From Mesorhizobium sp. B2-7-2 (GTDB taxonomy: Bacteria; Pseudomonadota; Alphaproteobacteria; Rhizobiales; Rhizobiaceae), in NCBI RefSeq assembly GCF_006440775.1, contig NZ_VFTZ01000032.1, positions 1 to 50,092 of the forward strand: DNA of 50,092 nt, read 5' to 3'. Shown in pieces: positions 15,499 to 25,047 of the stretch; position 1 is the stretch's first letter; each line of letters begins with the position of its first letter. Below the pieces are notes generated by a model that did not search any database, was not told the DNA's origin, and saw nothing but the letters and a program-made list of their open reading frames with translations. Position numbers and translations under genes: made by a program.

Positions 15499-18084
15499 AT
15501 GCTTCTGGAACGGCAGACGCAGCTGCAGCAAATGGATGCCTTGCTGGCGGATGCAACAGGCGGGCGCGGCCGCGTCGTGGCCCTGTCGGGAGAAGCCGGC
15601 GCCGGCAAGACGGCGCTGGCCGAGGCGTTCGCAAGCCGTTTGGGCAAGGGTCTGACCGTGCTTCGCAGCGCCTGCGAGGATCTCTCCATTCCCGATCCCC
15701 TGGGGCCGCTTTACGATCTGGCGCGCGAGGCGCAGTGGGAGCCGCCGCGCGCGATCGACGACCGCCAGGTGCAGCGGCTGCCCTTGTTTTCCGAGGCGCT
15801 CGACGTCTTCGAAGCGAAAGGTCCTTGCCTGCTCGTCATCGAGGACCTGCACTGGGCCGATGACGCGACGCTCGATTTCGTGCGTTTCCTCGGCCGGCGT
15901 ATTGCAAACACGCACATCCTGCTTCTGATCACGGCGCGCACCGACCGGAGCGAAGGACAGGTGCGCGTGCGCCGGGCGCTTGGCGAGATACCGGCCGGCA
16001 ACATCCATCGCATAGAAGTGCCGCTGCTTAGCGAAAGCGCGGTGCGCTCGCTCGCGGCGGCGGCCGAGCGCGACGGCGACGCGATCTACCGCGCAACGGC
16101 GGGCAACGCCTTCTTCGTCACCGAGCTGCTCGCCGCCACAGTCGATGGCGCGTTGCCGGCGAGCGTCCGCGACGCCGTGCTGGCGCGCGCCGAAAGATTG
16201 TCGCCCGGCGCCCGCTCGATGCTCGACGCGGTCTCGGTGTTTCCGCGCCGCGCCGACGCCTGGGCGCTGAGCGGCCTTTGCGGGATTGCCGCCGCCGGCC
16301 AGCTCGCCGAATGCGTCGCCAACGGCCTGCTCGAGGATTTCGGCGATGGCTATGCTTTCCGGCACGAGATCGCCCGCACGGCCATCGAGATGGCGCTGAC
16401 GCCCAGCAAACGACGCGAGTACAATGAGCGCGCGCTGGCGGCGTTACGGGAAAATCCGCAAGTCGCCACCGCAAGGCTGGTGCATCATGCCGTGGAAGCG
16501 CAAAGCCTGGACGTGGTGCGCGAGCTGGCGCCGGTTGCCGCGCGCGAGGCATCCCGCGTCGGCGCGCATCGCGATGCGGCGGGCTATTACGAGGTCGCGC
16601 TGCGCTATGCGGATATCCTGCCGATCGAAAAGCGGGCGGAGCTCTACGAAGGGCATGCCTTCGAGTGCCACCTGATCGGCCGCGTCGAGGCGGCGATGGA
16701 AGCGCAGGGCCGGGCACGCCAGCTGCGCCAGGCGCTGGGCGACCGGCTCAAGGAAGGCGACAGCCTCAGATGCCTGTCGCGCTTTGCCTATCTGCTCGGC
16801 GATCGCGAGGCAGCGGACCGTTTCGGAGAGCAGGCCGTGGAGCTTCTGGAGACCGCGCCCGACAGTGCCGAGCTGGCGATGGCTTATTCGAACCTCTCGC
16901 AACTGGCGATGCTGGCCGAGCGGCTCGAGGACGCGCTTTCGCTCGGCGGCAAGGCGGTCGAGCTGGCGGAGCGGCTCAACCGGGCGGACATTCTATGTCA
17001 TGCGCTGAACAATGTCGGCGCCGCCGGACAATGGCTGGATTTTGCCAAAGGGCGGCGCGATCTCGCCCGCAGCCTCGGGATTGCGCTGTCGGGCAACTAT
17101 CAGGAGCATGCGGCGCGCGCCTTCACGAACTGCGCCTGCGTCGAGATGAACAGGCTCAACTTCAAGGAGGCGGCATCGTTCCTGGATCGCGGCATCGGCT
17201 ATTGCGTCGAGAACGATCTCGCGACATGGCGCGACTATATGCGCGGCGTGCAGGCGCAGCTTTTGCTTCGCCGCGGTTTGTGGAACGACGCCGCGACAAT
17301 GGCGCATGAGGTTGTCGACGACGACGCAACGACGCCGCTGGTGCGCTATCCGTCGCTGGTGGCGCTGGCACGATTGCGCATCCGCCGCGGCGACCCGTCG
17401 GCCGAGCCGATCGTCGAAGAGATGAGGCGGTTCCTGGACAAGGGCATGGAGCTGCAGCGCCTCGTGGCGTTTGTCCAGGTGCTGGCCGAATCGGCCTGGC
17501 TTGGACAAGCCGACAGGCAGGAAGCCTTGCGCCTGATCGCGATTGCCGAAAATCTCGCGCCGACGCCGGCCGTGTTCGGCGAACTTGCCACCTGGCGGGA
17601 ACTGTTGTCGCCGGGATCCGAACCCGGCGACACGGAGGGCATGGCGGAGCCGCACCGCCTGCAACTGACGGGCGACTGGCGCGCCGCCGCCAAGCTATGG
17701 GCCGAAATGGGGGCGCCTTTCGAGCAGGCAATGGCCTTGCTGCTCGGCGACGAAGCGGCGCAGCGCGAGGCGCTCGCCATCTTCGAGGACCTTGGCGCGA
17801 GGGCGGTCGCGCAGCAGGCGCGCAGCCTTATGCGGGAAAGCGGCGTCAGTCACATCGCGAGAGGGCCGCGACAGGCGACGCGCGCCAACCAGGCCGGCCT
17901 CACGCAGCGCCAGATGGAAGTCCTGGAACTTCTCGAGCGAGGCTTTTCCAACAAGAAGATCGCCGCGCATCTGACCATTTCGCCCAAGACGGTCGATCAC
18001 CACGTCTCGGCCGTGCTGGAGAAGCTGGAAGTCATCTCGCGCGGCGAGGCGGCGGCCGCGGCGCGCGCGTCGGGTCTGGTGTGA
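15499..18084 (+). CDS. AAA-ATPase LuxR-family transcriptional regulator
   Basis: The 861-residue protein is built like large ATP-binding LuxR regulators of the MalT/LAL type. The N-terminal ATPase has Walker A GEAGAGKT (residues 31-38) and Walker B LLVIED (111-116) followed by LHWADD. A helical TPR-like middle (about 330-700) follows, with repeats such as AMAYSNLSQLAML. The C-terminal LuxR helix-turn-helix runs from about 797 (GLTQRQMEVLELLERGFSNK) to the end. Such proteins are switched by a ligand and ATP and act at promoters. The ATG at 15499 is chosen because GAGAG lies upstream and the ATPase begins at once; the long open frame before it overlaps other genes. The target may be the divergent DUF4242 gene. 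Confidence 0.9.
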   Translation: MLLERQTQLQQMDALLADATGGRGRVVALSGEAGAGKTALAEAFASRLGKGLTVLRSACEDLSIPDPLGPLYDLAREAQWEPPRAIDDRQVQRLPLFSEALDVFEAKGPCLLVIEDLHWADDATLDFVRFLGRRIANTHILLLITARTDRSEGQVRVRRALGEIPAGNIHRIEVPLLSESAVRSLAAAAERDGDAIYRATAGNAFFVTELLAATVDGALPASVRDAVLARAERLSPGARSMLDAVSVFPRRADAWALSGLCGIAAAGQLAECVANGLLEDFGDGYAFRHEIARTAIEMALTPSKRREYNERALAALRENPQVATARLVHHAVEAQSLDVVRELAPVAAREASRVGAHRDAAGYYEVALRYADILPIEKRAELYEGHAFECHLIGRVEAAMEAQGRARQLRQALGDRLKEGDSLRCLSRFAYLLGDREAADRFGEQAVELLETAPDSAELAMAYSNLSQLAMLAERLEDALSLGGKAVELAERLNRADILCHALNNVGAAGQWLDFAKGRRDLARSLGIALSGNYQEHAARAFTNCACVEMNRLNFKEAASFLDRGIGYCVENDLATWRDYMRGVQAQLLLRRGLWNDAATMAHEVVDDDATTPLVRYPSLVALARLRIRRGDPSAEPIVEEMRRFLDKGMELQRLVAFVQVLAESAWLGQADRQEALRLIAIAENLAPTPAVFGELATWRELLSPGSEPGDTEGMAEPHRLQLTGDWRAAAKLWAEMGAPFEQAMALLLGDEAAQREALAIFEDLGARAVAQQARSLMRESGVSHIARGPRQATRANQAGLTQRQMEVLELLERGFSNKKIAAHLTISPKTVDHHVSAVLEKLEVISRGEAAAAARASGLV

Positions 18085-18120
18085 GGCTTGTTTTCTGCGC
18101 CTGAAGGAAACCGCCGGCCC

Positions 18121-18260
18121 CGGCGCTGCCCCTCATCCGCCCTTCGGGCACCAGCCGGCCCTTCGCTATCGCTCCGGGCGTTCGTCGTTCGAAAAGCCAA
18201 GCAATTGGCTTTTCGTTCCGCTACGCGGACCACTCCTCAACCCCGCAGAACGGGGAGAAG
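18121..18260. repeat. Rhizobial repeat with inserted hairpin
   Basis: This begins with GGCGCTGCCCCTCATCCG, as in the element at 13945, and ends with CCCCG-N5-CGGGGAGAAGG. About 90 bp are inserted between the halves. The insert contains a perfect 11-bp stem, CGAAAAGCCAA (18190-18200) with TTGGCTTTTCG (18205-18215), and a GCAA loop. It lies between the convergent ends of the LuxR-type gene and secA and probably works as a two-way transcription stop. Confidence 0.65.
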
Positions 18261-18270
18261 GAAATAGGCG

Positions 18271-21000
18271 TCAGGCGAACGTGCCGTGGCAGTGCTTGTA
18301 CTTCTTGCCGGAGCCGCAGGGGCAGAGCTCGTTGCGGCCGACCTTGCCCCAGCTCGCGGGGTTCTTCGGATCGCGGTTTTCCGGCGCGACGACGGCGTTG
18401 TCCTGACGTACCAGAAGCGCGGTCTCGCCGCCCTGGAAATCATCCTCGCCGGTGGATCCGTCGATATGGCTGCCGAACATCTCGGGCGCTTCAGGCGGCG
18501 GCGCATCGGCCGCCTGGCGCACCAGCTCGACGCGCATCAGCTGCGCGGTGACGGCCTGCTCCAGATTGCCGAGCATGGCCTGGAACAGCTCGAAGGCCTC
18601 GCTCTTGTATTCCTGCAGCGGGTCGCGCTGGGCGTAGCCGCGGAAGCCGACGACCGAGCGCAGATGGTCGAGATTGACGATGTGCTCGCGCCACAGATGG
18701 TCGAGCGTCTGCAGCACCACCGAGCGTTCGACATAGTTCATCACATCGGGGCCGAAGCGGTCGGCGCGCTCCTTGGCGGCGGCGTTGGCGGCGGCCGTGA
18801 TGCGCTCGCGAATGTCGTCCTCGGCGATGCCTTCTTCCTTGACCCATTCCTCGACCGGCAGGTCGAGGTTGAGGTACTGCGCCACTTCCTCCTTGAGGCC
18901 GGCGACGTTCCACTGCTCGGCATAGGCGTTTTCGGGGATGTTCTTGGCGACGATCTCCTCGATGACGCCTTCGCGCATCTCGGCAATGGTTTCGGCGAGA
19001 CCTTCTCCGTCCATCAGCTCGATGCGCCGCTGGAACACCGCCTTGCGCTGGTCGTTGGCAACGTCGTCATATTTCAGGAGGTTCTTGCGGATGTCGAAGT
19101 TGCGCGCCTCGACCTTCTTTTGCGCTTTCTCGAGCGCCTTGTTGATCCAGGGATGGATGATCGCCTCGTCTTCCTTGAGGCCGAGCTTCTGCAGCATGCC
19201 GTCCATGCGCTCGGAGCCGAAGATGCGCATCAGGTCGTCCTGCAGCGACAGGAAGAATTTCGAGCGGCCGGGATCGCCCTGCCTTCCTGAACGACCTCTA
19301 AGCTGGTTGTCGATGCGGCGCGATTCGTGGCGTTCGGTAGCCAGAACATAGAGGCCGCCGGCGGCCAGCGCCTTTTCCTTCAGGCGTTCGACGTCGGCGT
19401 GGATTTCCCTTTCCCGCGCCTCGCGCTCCGGCCCGGCCGGCATGTCGCCCAGTTCCTCGGCGATGCGCATCTCGGCATTGCCGCCGAGCTTGATGTCGGT
19501 GCCGCGGCCGGCCATGTTGGTGGCGATGGTGATGGCGCCGGGCTTGCCGGCCTGGGCGACGATGGCCGCCTCGCGCTCGTGGTGACGGGCGTTCAGCACT
19601 TCGAAGTCCTTGAAGCCGTCCTTGCGCAGGCGCTCGGCCAGCTGCTCGGATTTCTCGATCGAGGTGGTGCCGACCAGCGTCGGCTGGCCTTTGGCGCTGG
19701 CTTCGCGGATTTCCCTGACGATCGCCTTGTACTTCTCCTCGACCGTCCGGTAGACCTCATCGTCCTCATCCTTGCGGATGACCGGCAGGTTGGTCGGGAT
19801 TTCGGTGACCTCGAGGCCGTAGATGTTGCCGAATTCCTCCGCCTCGGTCAGCGCCGTGCCGGTCATGCCGGAGAGCTTCTTGTAGAGGCGGAAATAGTTC
19901 TGGAAGGTGACGGAGGCCAGCGTCTGGTTCTCCGGCTGGATCTGCACATGCTCCTTGGCCTCGAGCGCCTGGTGCAGGCCTTCCGAATAGCGGCGGCCCG
20001 GCATCATGCGGCCGGTGAACTCGTCGATGATGACGATCTCGCCGTTGCGCACGATGTAGTCCCTGTCCTTCTGGAACAACAGATGCGCCTTCAGCGCGTT
20101 GTTGACGTGATGGACGATGGCGACGTTCTCGACGTCGTAGAGCGACTCGCCTTTCAACAGGCCGGCGTCGCGCAGCATGTTTTCCAGCTTCTCGGTGCCG
20201 TCCTCGGTGAAGATCGTCGTCTTCTGCTTCTCGTCCACCTCATAGTCGGCCGGGCTGAGCTTCAGCATGAAGGCGTCGATGGTGTTGTACATTTCCGAGC
20301 GGTCTTCGAGCGGACCGGAAATGATCAGCGGCGTGCGCGCTTCGTCGACCAGGATGGAGTCGACCTCGTCGACGATGGCATAGGAATGGCCGCGCTGCAC
20401 CATCTGCGCGCGCTCATACTTCATGTTGTCGCGCAGATAGTCGAAACCGAGCTCGTTGTTGGTGGCATAGGTGACGTCGGCGGCGTAGGCGACGCGCCGC
20501 TCCTCGTCGGACAGGCCGTGGACGATGACGCCGACGCTGAGGCCGAGAAACTTGTAGACCCGGCCCATCCATTCGGAGTCGCGGGTGGCGAGATAATCGT
20601 TGACGGTGACGACGTGGACGCCCTTGCCGGCAAGGGCGTTGAGATAGACCGGCAGAGTGGCCACCAGCGTCTTGCCCTCGCCGGTGCGCATCTCGGCGAT
20701 GCCGCCATTGTGCAGCACCATGCCACCGATCAATTGCACGTCAAAGGGACGCATGCCAAGCACGCGGCGGGCCGCCTCGCGCACCGTGGCGAAGGCCGGA
20801 ACCAAGAGATCGTCGAGCGCGGCGCCGTTGGCCAGATCCTGGCGGAACTTTTCCGTGCGCCCCGCAAGCTCGGCATCGGAAAGCGCCCGCATCTCGTTTT
20901 CCATGGCGTTGATGGCTTCGACCCTTGGCCGGGTCGACTTGACCCGGCGGTCGTTGGAAGAACCGAAAACCTTACGGGCGAGACCGCCGAGACTGACCAT
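18271..21000 (-). CDS. secA: Preprotein translocase ATPase SecA
   Basis: The 909-residue motor drives protein export through SecYEG. Walker A MRTGEGKT is at residues 104-111, the DEVD box lies in YAIVDEVDSILVDEARTP, and the second ATPase domain carries GRGTDIKLGGNAE and the RIDNQLRGRSGRQGDPG arginine-finger region. The C-terminal zinc/SecB-binding tail (CPCGSGKKYKHCHG) is complete. The start is the ATG at 21000 (MVSLGGLARKVFG), preceded by AAAGGACC; longer upstream readings add sequence atypical of SecA. It is divergent from the parvulin gene, a pairing common in Rhizobiales. Confidence 0.98.
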   Translation of the reverse strand: MVSLGGLARKVFGSSNDRRVKSTRPRVEAINAMENEMRALSDAELAGRTEKFRQDLANGAALDDLLVPAFATVREAARRVLGMRPFDVQLIGGMVLHNGGIAEMRTGEGKTLVATLPVYLNALAGKGVHVVTVNDYLATRDSEWMGRVYKFLGLSVGVIVHGLSDEERRVAYAADVTYATNNELGFDYLRDNMKYERAQMVQRGHSYAIVDEVDSILVDEARTPLIISGPLEDRSEMYNTIDAFMLKLSPADYEVDEKQKTTIFTEDGTEKLENMLRDAGLLKGESLYDVENVAIVHHVNNALKAHLLFQKDRDYIVRNGEIVIIDEFTGRMMPGRRYSEGLHQALEAKEHVQIQPENQTLASVTFQNYFRLYKKLSGMTGTALTEAEEFGNIYGLEVTEIPTNLPVIRKDEDDEVYRTVEEKYKAIVREIREASAKGQPTLVGTTSIEKSEQLAERLRKDGFKDFEVLNARHHEREAAIVAQAGKPGAITIATNMAGRGTDIKLGGNAEMRIAEELGDMPAGPEREAREREIHADVERLKEKALAAGGLYVLATERHESRRIDNQLRGRSGRQGDPGRSKFFLSLQDDLMRIFGSERMDGMLQKLGLKEDEAIIHPWINKALEKAQKKVEARNFDIRKNLLKYDDVANDQRKAVFQRRIELMDGEGLAETIAEMREGVIEEIVAKNIPENAYAEQWNVAGLKEEVAQYLNLDLPVEEWVKEEGIAEDDIRERITAAANAAAKERADRFGPDVMNYVERSVVLQTLDHLWREHIVNLDHLRSVVGFRGYAQRDPLQEYKSEAFELFQAMLGNLEQAVTAQLMRVELVRQAADAPPPEAPEMFGSHIDGSTGEDDFQGGETALLVRQDNAVVAPENRDPKNPASWGKVGRNELCPCGSGKKYKHCHGTFA

Positions 21001-21263
21001 CCAATGGTCCTTTCGATAGCAATTTAGCCGTTTGCGACAGGCACCTGGCGGGCCCATCAAATCCGCGTGAGTGCGGACAAACGCAAAAAGCGCCCGGAAA
21101 ACGGTTCTGGACGCCAAGTCGTTGGACAGATAAGAGGGGGCTCAATCGATGTCAACGCCGCGTTAGCCCTATCGGCAGCGCCAAATTCCGCCACAATTCG
21201 ACTGATCTGGAACCCTTCCGCTCACGCGATCCTTATTGGCAATCCCCATTGGAGTTTATCTTG

Positions 21264-22181
21264 ATGTCCCTGTCGATCCGCCGCGCCTCGCTCGCCAGCC
21301 TCGGTCTGGCCTTCGGGCTCTCGGCTCTTTGCCTGTCGCCGCTGATGGCGCAAGAGACCAAGCCCGCCCAGCCGGACGCCACGGCGCCCGCGGCTGCTCC
21401 GGTCGATCCCAATGCCGTGATCGCCACCGTCAATGGCGAGACGCTGACCGAGGCCGATCTTCGGCTCGCCGAAGGCGAACTGTCGCAGCAGTTCGCGCAA
21501 CTGCCGCCTGAGCAGCGTCGCGCGGCGGCCCTCTCGGCGGCGATCGAAATCCGCGTCATGGCCAAGAAGGCCGTCGACAGCGGCCTCGACAAGGACGCCG
21601 ACTTCCAGCGCCGCATGGCTTTCCTGCAGGCGCGAGCCCTGCACGGCGAGGTCGTCGAGAAGGAAGTGGTCGACAAGGTGACGGACGCCGAAGTGCGCGC
21701 CCGCTATGACCAGGAGATCGCCAACACGCCGCCGGTAAACGAAATCCATGCCCGTCACATCCTCGTGAAGACGAAAGAAGAGGCCGAGGCGATCATCAAG
21801 CAGCTCGATGGCGGCGCCGATTTCCAGAAGCTCGCCAACGAACACACCAGCGACCCGAGCGGCAAGACCAGCGGCGGCGATCTCGGCTGGTTCGGCCCGG
21901 GGCAGATGGTGCCGGAATTCGACAAGGCGGCCTTCGCGCTTGACGTCGGCAAATATTCGAAGGAGCCGGTGCAGTCGCAGTTCGGCTGGCACGTCATCAA
22001 GGTCGAGGACAAGCGCGCCAAGCAGCCGCCGGCCTTCGACGACGTCAAGGACCAGGCCAAGCAGGCGGTGATCCGCGACAAGTATTTCGCCATGGTCAAG
22101 GAGCTGCGCGCGGCCGCCAAGGTCGATATTCCGGACGAGAAGCTCAAGAAGGATGTCGACACGCTGGAAGCCGGCAAGTAG
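21264..22181 (+). CDS. Periplasmic parvulin-type peptidyl-prolyl isomerase
   Basis: The 305-residue product starts with a signal peptide (ASLASLGLAFGLSALCLSPL, then MAQ) and an alanine/proline-rich linker. A SurA-like N-terminal chaperone region (VIATVNGETLTEADLRLAEG and following) comes next, then a PpiC/parvulin domain at about residues 165-255 with ARHILVK, GGDLGWFGPGQMVPEF and FGWHVIKVED. Such proteins assist outer-membrane or exported protein folding. The ATG at 21264 is used; an upstream ATG at 21249 would overlap the GGAG that serves as binding site. Its place opposite secA fits a role in handling secreted proteins. It ends at a strong terminator. Confidence 0.93.
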   Translation: MSLSIRRASLASLGLAFGLSALCLSPLMAQETKPAQPDATAPAAAPVDPNAVIATVNGETLTEADLRLAEGELSQQFAQLPPEQRRAAALSAAIEIRVMAKKAVDSGLDKDADFQRRMAFLQARALHGEVVEKEVVDKVTDAEVRARYDQEIANTPPVNEIHARHILVKTKEEAEAIIKQLDGGADFQKLANEHTSDPSGKTSGGDLGWFGPGQMVPEFDKAAFALDVGKYSKEPVQSQFGWHVIKVEDKRAKQPPAFDDVKDQAKQAVIRDKYFAMVKELRAAAKVDIPDEKLKKDVDTLEAGK

Positions 22182-22204
22182 TGCGCTTGCGGCTGGATGT
22201 TTTG

Positions 22205-22230
22205 AAAGGGCGCCTTCGGGCGCCCTTTTA
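22205..22230. terminator. Bidirectional intrinsic terminator
   Basis: A perfect 10-bp stem pairs AAAGGGCGCC (22205-22214) with GGCGCCCTTT (22219-22228) around a TTCG loop. It lies between the convergent parvulin and TetR genes. T residues on the plus strand and A residues in front serve both directions. Confidence 0.85.
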
Positions 22231-22241
22231 GCATTCGGGGG

Positions 22242-22835
22242 TCAAGCGTTCATTATGCCCCGCGTGATGTAGCGTATGGCGGCGCGGATCGCCGCCGCGT
22301 CCTCGTCGAGCCGTTCGGTCAAAAGATGCCGCCAGGCGAAGGAAGCGACCAGGTCAGCGACGATCCCGGCATCGACGTTGGCCGCCACCTCGCCGCGCGC
22401 CTTGGCGCGCTCGATCATCCGGCCGGTATGGCTGCGGCGTCCTTTTGAATATTCGGCAAGCGCGGCCGCGGCCGTCTCGTCCGACTGCGCCTCTGCTATC
22501 AGCGAGCGGAAGATGTTGCCCGACGGGGTGTCGCGCCAATGCGCGAACAGGTTCTCGAGGAAGCCGGCCAGATCGTCTTCGACGTTTCCGGTGTCGGGCG
22601 TCTCGACGCGCTTCTGCCGCTGGTAGACCTCGATCAGCAGGGCCGCCTTGCTCGGCCACCAGCGATATATGGTCGGCTTTCCCGCCCGCGCCCGCCGGGC
22701 GACGGCCTCGATCGAGAAGCCGGCATAGCCCGCCTCGCGCAACACCGCCTCGGCGGCGTTGAGGATGGCATCGGCGCTCTCGGGACTGCGTTTTGCGCCG
22801 ATCGACTTGCGCCCGCGAGCGGCGGCTTCGCCCAT
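22242..22835 (-). CDS. TetR/AcrR-family transcriptional regulator
   Basis: The 197-residue repressor has the TetR helix-turn-helix at about residues 20-65 (ILNAAEAVLREAGYAGFSIE, then PTIYRWWPSKAALLIEVY). The C-terminal ligand domain resembles TetR_C-type modules of efflux or metabolism regulators. A perfect 15-bp dyad (22894-22908) lies 59 bp before its ATG and is the obvious self-operator. Its divergent neighbour is argJ; whether argJ is also a target is uncertain. The ligand is unknown. Confidence 0.9.
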   Translation of the reverse strand: MGEAAARGRKSIGAKRSPESADAILNAAEAVLREAGYAGFSIEAVARRARAGKPTIYRWWPSKAALLIEVYQRQKRVETPDTGNVEDDLAGFLENLFAHWRDTPSGNIFRSLIAEAQSDETAAAALAEYSKGRRSHTGRMIERAKARGEVAANVDAGIVADLVASFAWRHLLTERLDEDAAAIRAAIRYITRGIMNA

Positions 22836-22893
22836 CGAGGTCTTCCTTGGCCGGTGAATCTGCAGCCGATCATATTGGCTTCGGCGACGAAAC

Positions 22894-22908
22894 GAAACGA
22901 CGTGTTTC
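22894..22908. promoter_or_regulatory. TetR-type operator
   Basis: GAAAC-GACGT-GTTTC is a perfect dyad with 5-bp arms. It lies in the 191-bp gap between the TetR gene (start 22835) and argJ (start 23027). Length and location fit a TetR-family dimer site; binding has not been shown. Confidence 0.55.
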
Positions 22909-23026
22909 CAATTGCAAGGCCGCCGGCCAAGCCGGGAAGGCGCGGCCAGAACGCCTCTTGCGCCGGCGCGCGCTATCGGGCAAACCGGCTTCCTTCCTTT
23001 CGTGTTCTTGCCGCTCCGGGATACCG

Positions 23027-24268
23027 ATGTCTGCTACGATTTCGCCGCTCGCACCGAAGAAATATCCGAAGATGCCGGTCATCGAGGGTGTGCGCATCGC
23101 GACCGCCGAAGCCGGTATCAAGTACCGCAACAGAACCGACCTGCTGGCCATGGCCTTCGATCCGGGCACGGCTGTCGCCGGCGTGTTCACCAGGTCGAAA
23201 TGCCCGTCGGCGCCGGTCGACTTCTGCCGTCAGAACCTGCCCGCCGGCAAGGCGCGTGTCCTGGTGGTCAATTCCGGCAATGCCAACGCCTTCACCGGCA
23301 AGAAGGGCCAGGCTTCGACCGCGCTGACCGGCGAGGCGGCGGCGAAGGCCGCCGGATGCTCCGAGAGCGAGGTGTTCCTGGCCTCGACCGGCGTGATCGG
23401 CGAGCCGCTTGACACGACCAGATTCAGCCATCTGCTCGCCGGCCTGGTCAAGGACGGCAGGCCGGATCAGTGGACCGAGGCGGCCAAGGCGATCATGACC
23501 ACGGACACCTATCCGAAGGTGGCGACGGCAACGGTCAAGCTCGGCGACACCGACGTCACCATCAACGGCATCGCCAAGGGCGCCGGCATGATCGCGCCCG
23601 ACATGGCGACGATGCTCTCTTTCATCGCCACCGACGCGCCGATCGCCGCCCCCGTGCTGCAGGACCTGCTGTCGCGCGGCACGGCCAAGACCTTCAATGC
23701 GGTGACCGTCGACAGCGACACCTCGACCAGCGACACGCTGCTCTTCTTCGCCACCGGCAAGGCCGCGGCGCGCGGCGCGCCGGTAATCGGCGATCCCAAG
23801 GACGCGCGGCTCGGCGCCTTCCGCCGGGCGCTCGGCAAGGTGCTGAAGTCGCTGGCGCTGCAGGTGGTGCGCGACGGCGAGGGCGCACGCAAGCAGGTCG
23901 AGGTCACCGTCACCGGCGCGAAGTCCGCCCGCTCGGCCAAGCGCATCGCGCTGTCGATCGCCAACTCGCCGCTGGTCAAGACGGCCGTCGCCGGCGAAGA
24001 CGCCAATTGGGGCCGCGTGGTCATGGCCGTCGGCAAGGCCGGCGAGCCGGCCGATCGCGACCGGCTGTCGATCTGGTTCGGCGACAACCGCCTGGCGCAT
24101 GAGGGCGAGCGCGACCCGGCGTATTCGGAGGAAGCGACCTCGGCCTATATGAAGCGCGACGATATCCGCATCCGCGCCGATCTCGGCATCGGCCGCGGCA
24201 AGGCGACGGTGTGGACCTGCGACCTCACCAAGGAATATGTCGCCATCAATGGCGATTACCGGAGCTGA
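23027..24268 (+). CDS. argJ: Bifunctional ornithine acetyltransferase / N-acetylglutamate synthase
   Basis: The 413-residue enzyme recycles the acetyl group in the cyclic arginine pathway: it moves acetyl from acetylornithine to glutamate and can also use acetyl-CoA. The self-cleavage site is clear in KGAGMIAPDMATMLSF; the T195 nucleophile follows A194 and splits the protein into alpha and beta chains. Other conserved parts include LVVNSGNANAFTG (79-91) and EDANWGRVVMAVGKAG near 325. The ATG at 23027 matches the normal start (MSATISPLAPKKYP). Its stop overlaps the next start as TGATG, so it is coupled to the GNAT gene. Confidence 0.96.
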   Translation: MSATISPLAPKKYPKMPVIEGVRIATAEAGIKYRNRTDLLAMAFDPGTAVAGVFTRSKCPSAPVDFCRQNLPAGKARVLVVNSGNANAFTGKKGQASTALTGEAAAKAAGCSESEVFLASTGVIGEPLDTTRFSHLLAGLVKDGRPDQWTEAAKAIMTTDTYPKVATATVKLGDTDVTINGIAKGAGMIAPDMATMLSFIATDAPIAAPVLQDLLSRGTAKTFNAVTVDSDTSTSDTLLFFATGKAAARGAPVIGDPKDARLGAFRRALGKVLKSLALQVVRDGEGARKQVEVTVTGAKSARSAKRIALSIANSPLVKTAVAGEDANWGRVVMAVGKAGEPADRDRLSIWFGDNRLAHEGERDPAYSEEATSAYMKRDDIRIRADLGIGRGKATVWTCDLTKEYVAINGDYRS

Positions 24269-25047
24269 TGGCGCCGGTGTCGAGGCATCCGGCAAGCGTG
24301 CTCGCGGTCGTGCGTCGCTACGAGGCGGCGGGTTTTCGCGCCTGGCCGGCGGCCGCCGTCCATTATGACGGGACCTGGGTGGTGCGGCTGACCGCAGGTC
24401 TCCCCGCCAAGCGCCTCAACTCGGTCAATCCGCTCGATCCGGGCGACACCCACGCCATCGAAGAGCGCATCGGCCGCGCCGCAAGACGCTTCGACGCCTA
24501 TGGCCGGCCGCTGACCTTTCGCATGTCGCCGCTGTCGGGGCAGGTGTTGTCCACGCATCTCGACAAGGCCGGCTGGAACATGTTCGACGAATCCCTGGTG
24601 ATGCGGCTGCCGCTGAAGGAGGTCGAGCTTGGCGCGGCCATGGACCAGATTCCGCTCAAGGACATCAGCCGTTTCATCGGCGCCTCGCTGAGGACGAGCG
24701 GCTCGGACGCCTCGCTGCGGCCCGGCCTGTCCGAGGTCATCGGCGCCATCCAGCCGGAAGCGGGGCTGTTCGCGCTCGAGGACGGCAACGAGCCGCTGGC
24801 GACGCTGATCTGCGTTCATGACGGCGATCTCGCGGGTCTGTTCGAGGTCGCTACCGAAAAGTCGGCGCGCAAGAAGGGCCATGGCCGCAATCTCATCCTG
24901 TCGGCGCTGAAATGGGCAAGGCTGCGCGGCGCGCGTGAGGCCTGGCTGCAGGTCGAGGCCGGCAATGCGCCGGCGCTCTCGCTCTACCGGTCGCTCGGCT
25001 TCGAGGAAGTCTATCGCTACCACTATCGACGGCCGCCGGGCGCATGA
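24268..25047 (+). CDS. GNAT-family N-acetyltransferase
   Basis: The 259-residue protein has the GNAT acetyl-CoA-binding region in its C-terminal half. GLFEVATEKSARKKGHGRNL matches the V-x5-Q/RG-x-G/A loop region, and EAGNAPALSLYRSLGFEEVY is the usual end of the fold. The N-terminal part (RHPASVLAVVRRYEAAGFRAWPA) is typical of a rhizobial branch always found between argJ and mutT. The acceptor is unknown. The start overlaps the argJ stop (TGATG) and the end overlaps the mutT start (ATGA), so all three are translated as one unit. Confidence 0.9.
   Translation: MAPVSRHPASVLAVVRRYEAAGFRAWPAAAVHYDGTWVVRLTAGLPAKRLNSVNPLDPGDTHAIEERIGRAARRFDAYGRPLTFRMSPLSGQVLSTHLDKAGWNMFDESLVMRLPLKEVELGAAMDQIPLKDISRFIGASLRTSGSDASLRPGLSEVIGAIQPEAGLFALEDGNEPLATLICVHDGDLAGLFEVATEKSARKKGHGRNLILSALKWARLRGAREAWLQVEAGNAPALSLYRSLGFEEVYRYHYRRPPGA

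Noticed and set aside
19327..21027. 566-codon open frame on the strand opposite secA
   Set aside because: It is an antisense shadow: it lies wholly over secA, has no recognisable domain and follows from the GC-rich codon pattern. The same holds for the long frames opposite clpB (41139-42818) and the M23 gene (47872-49740).
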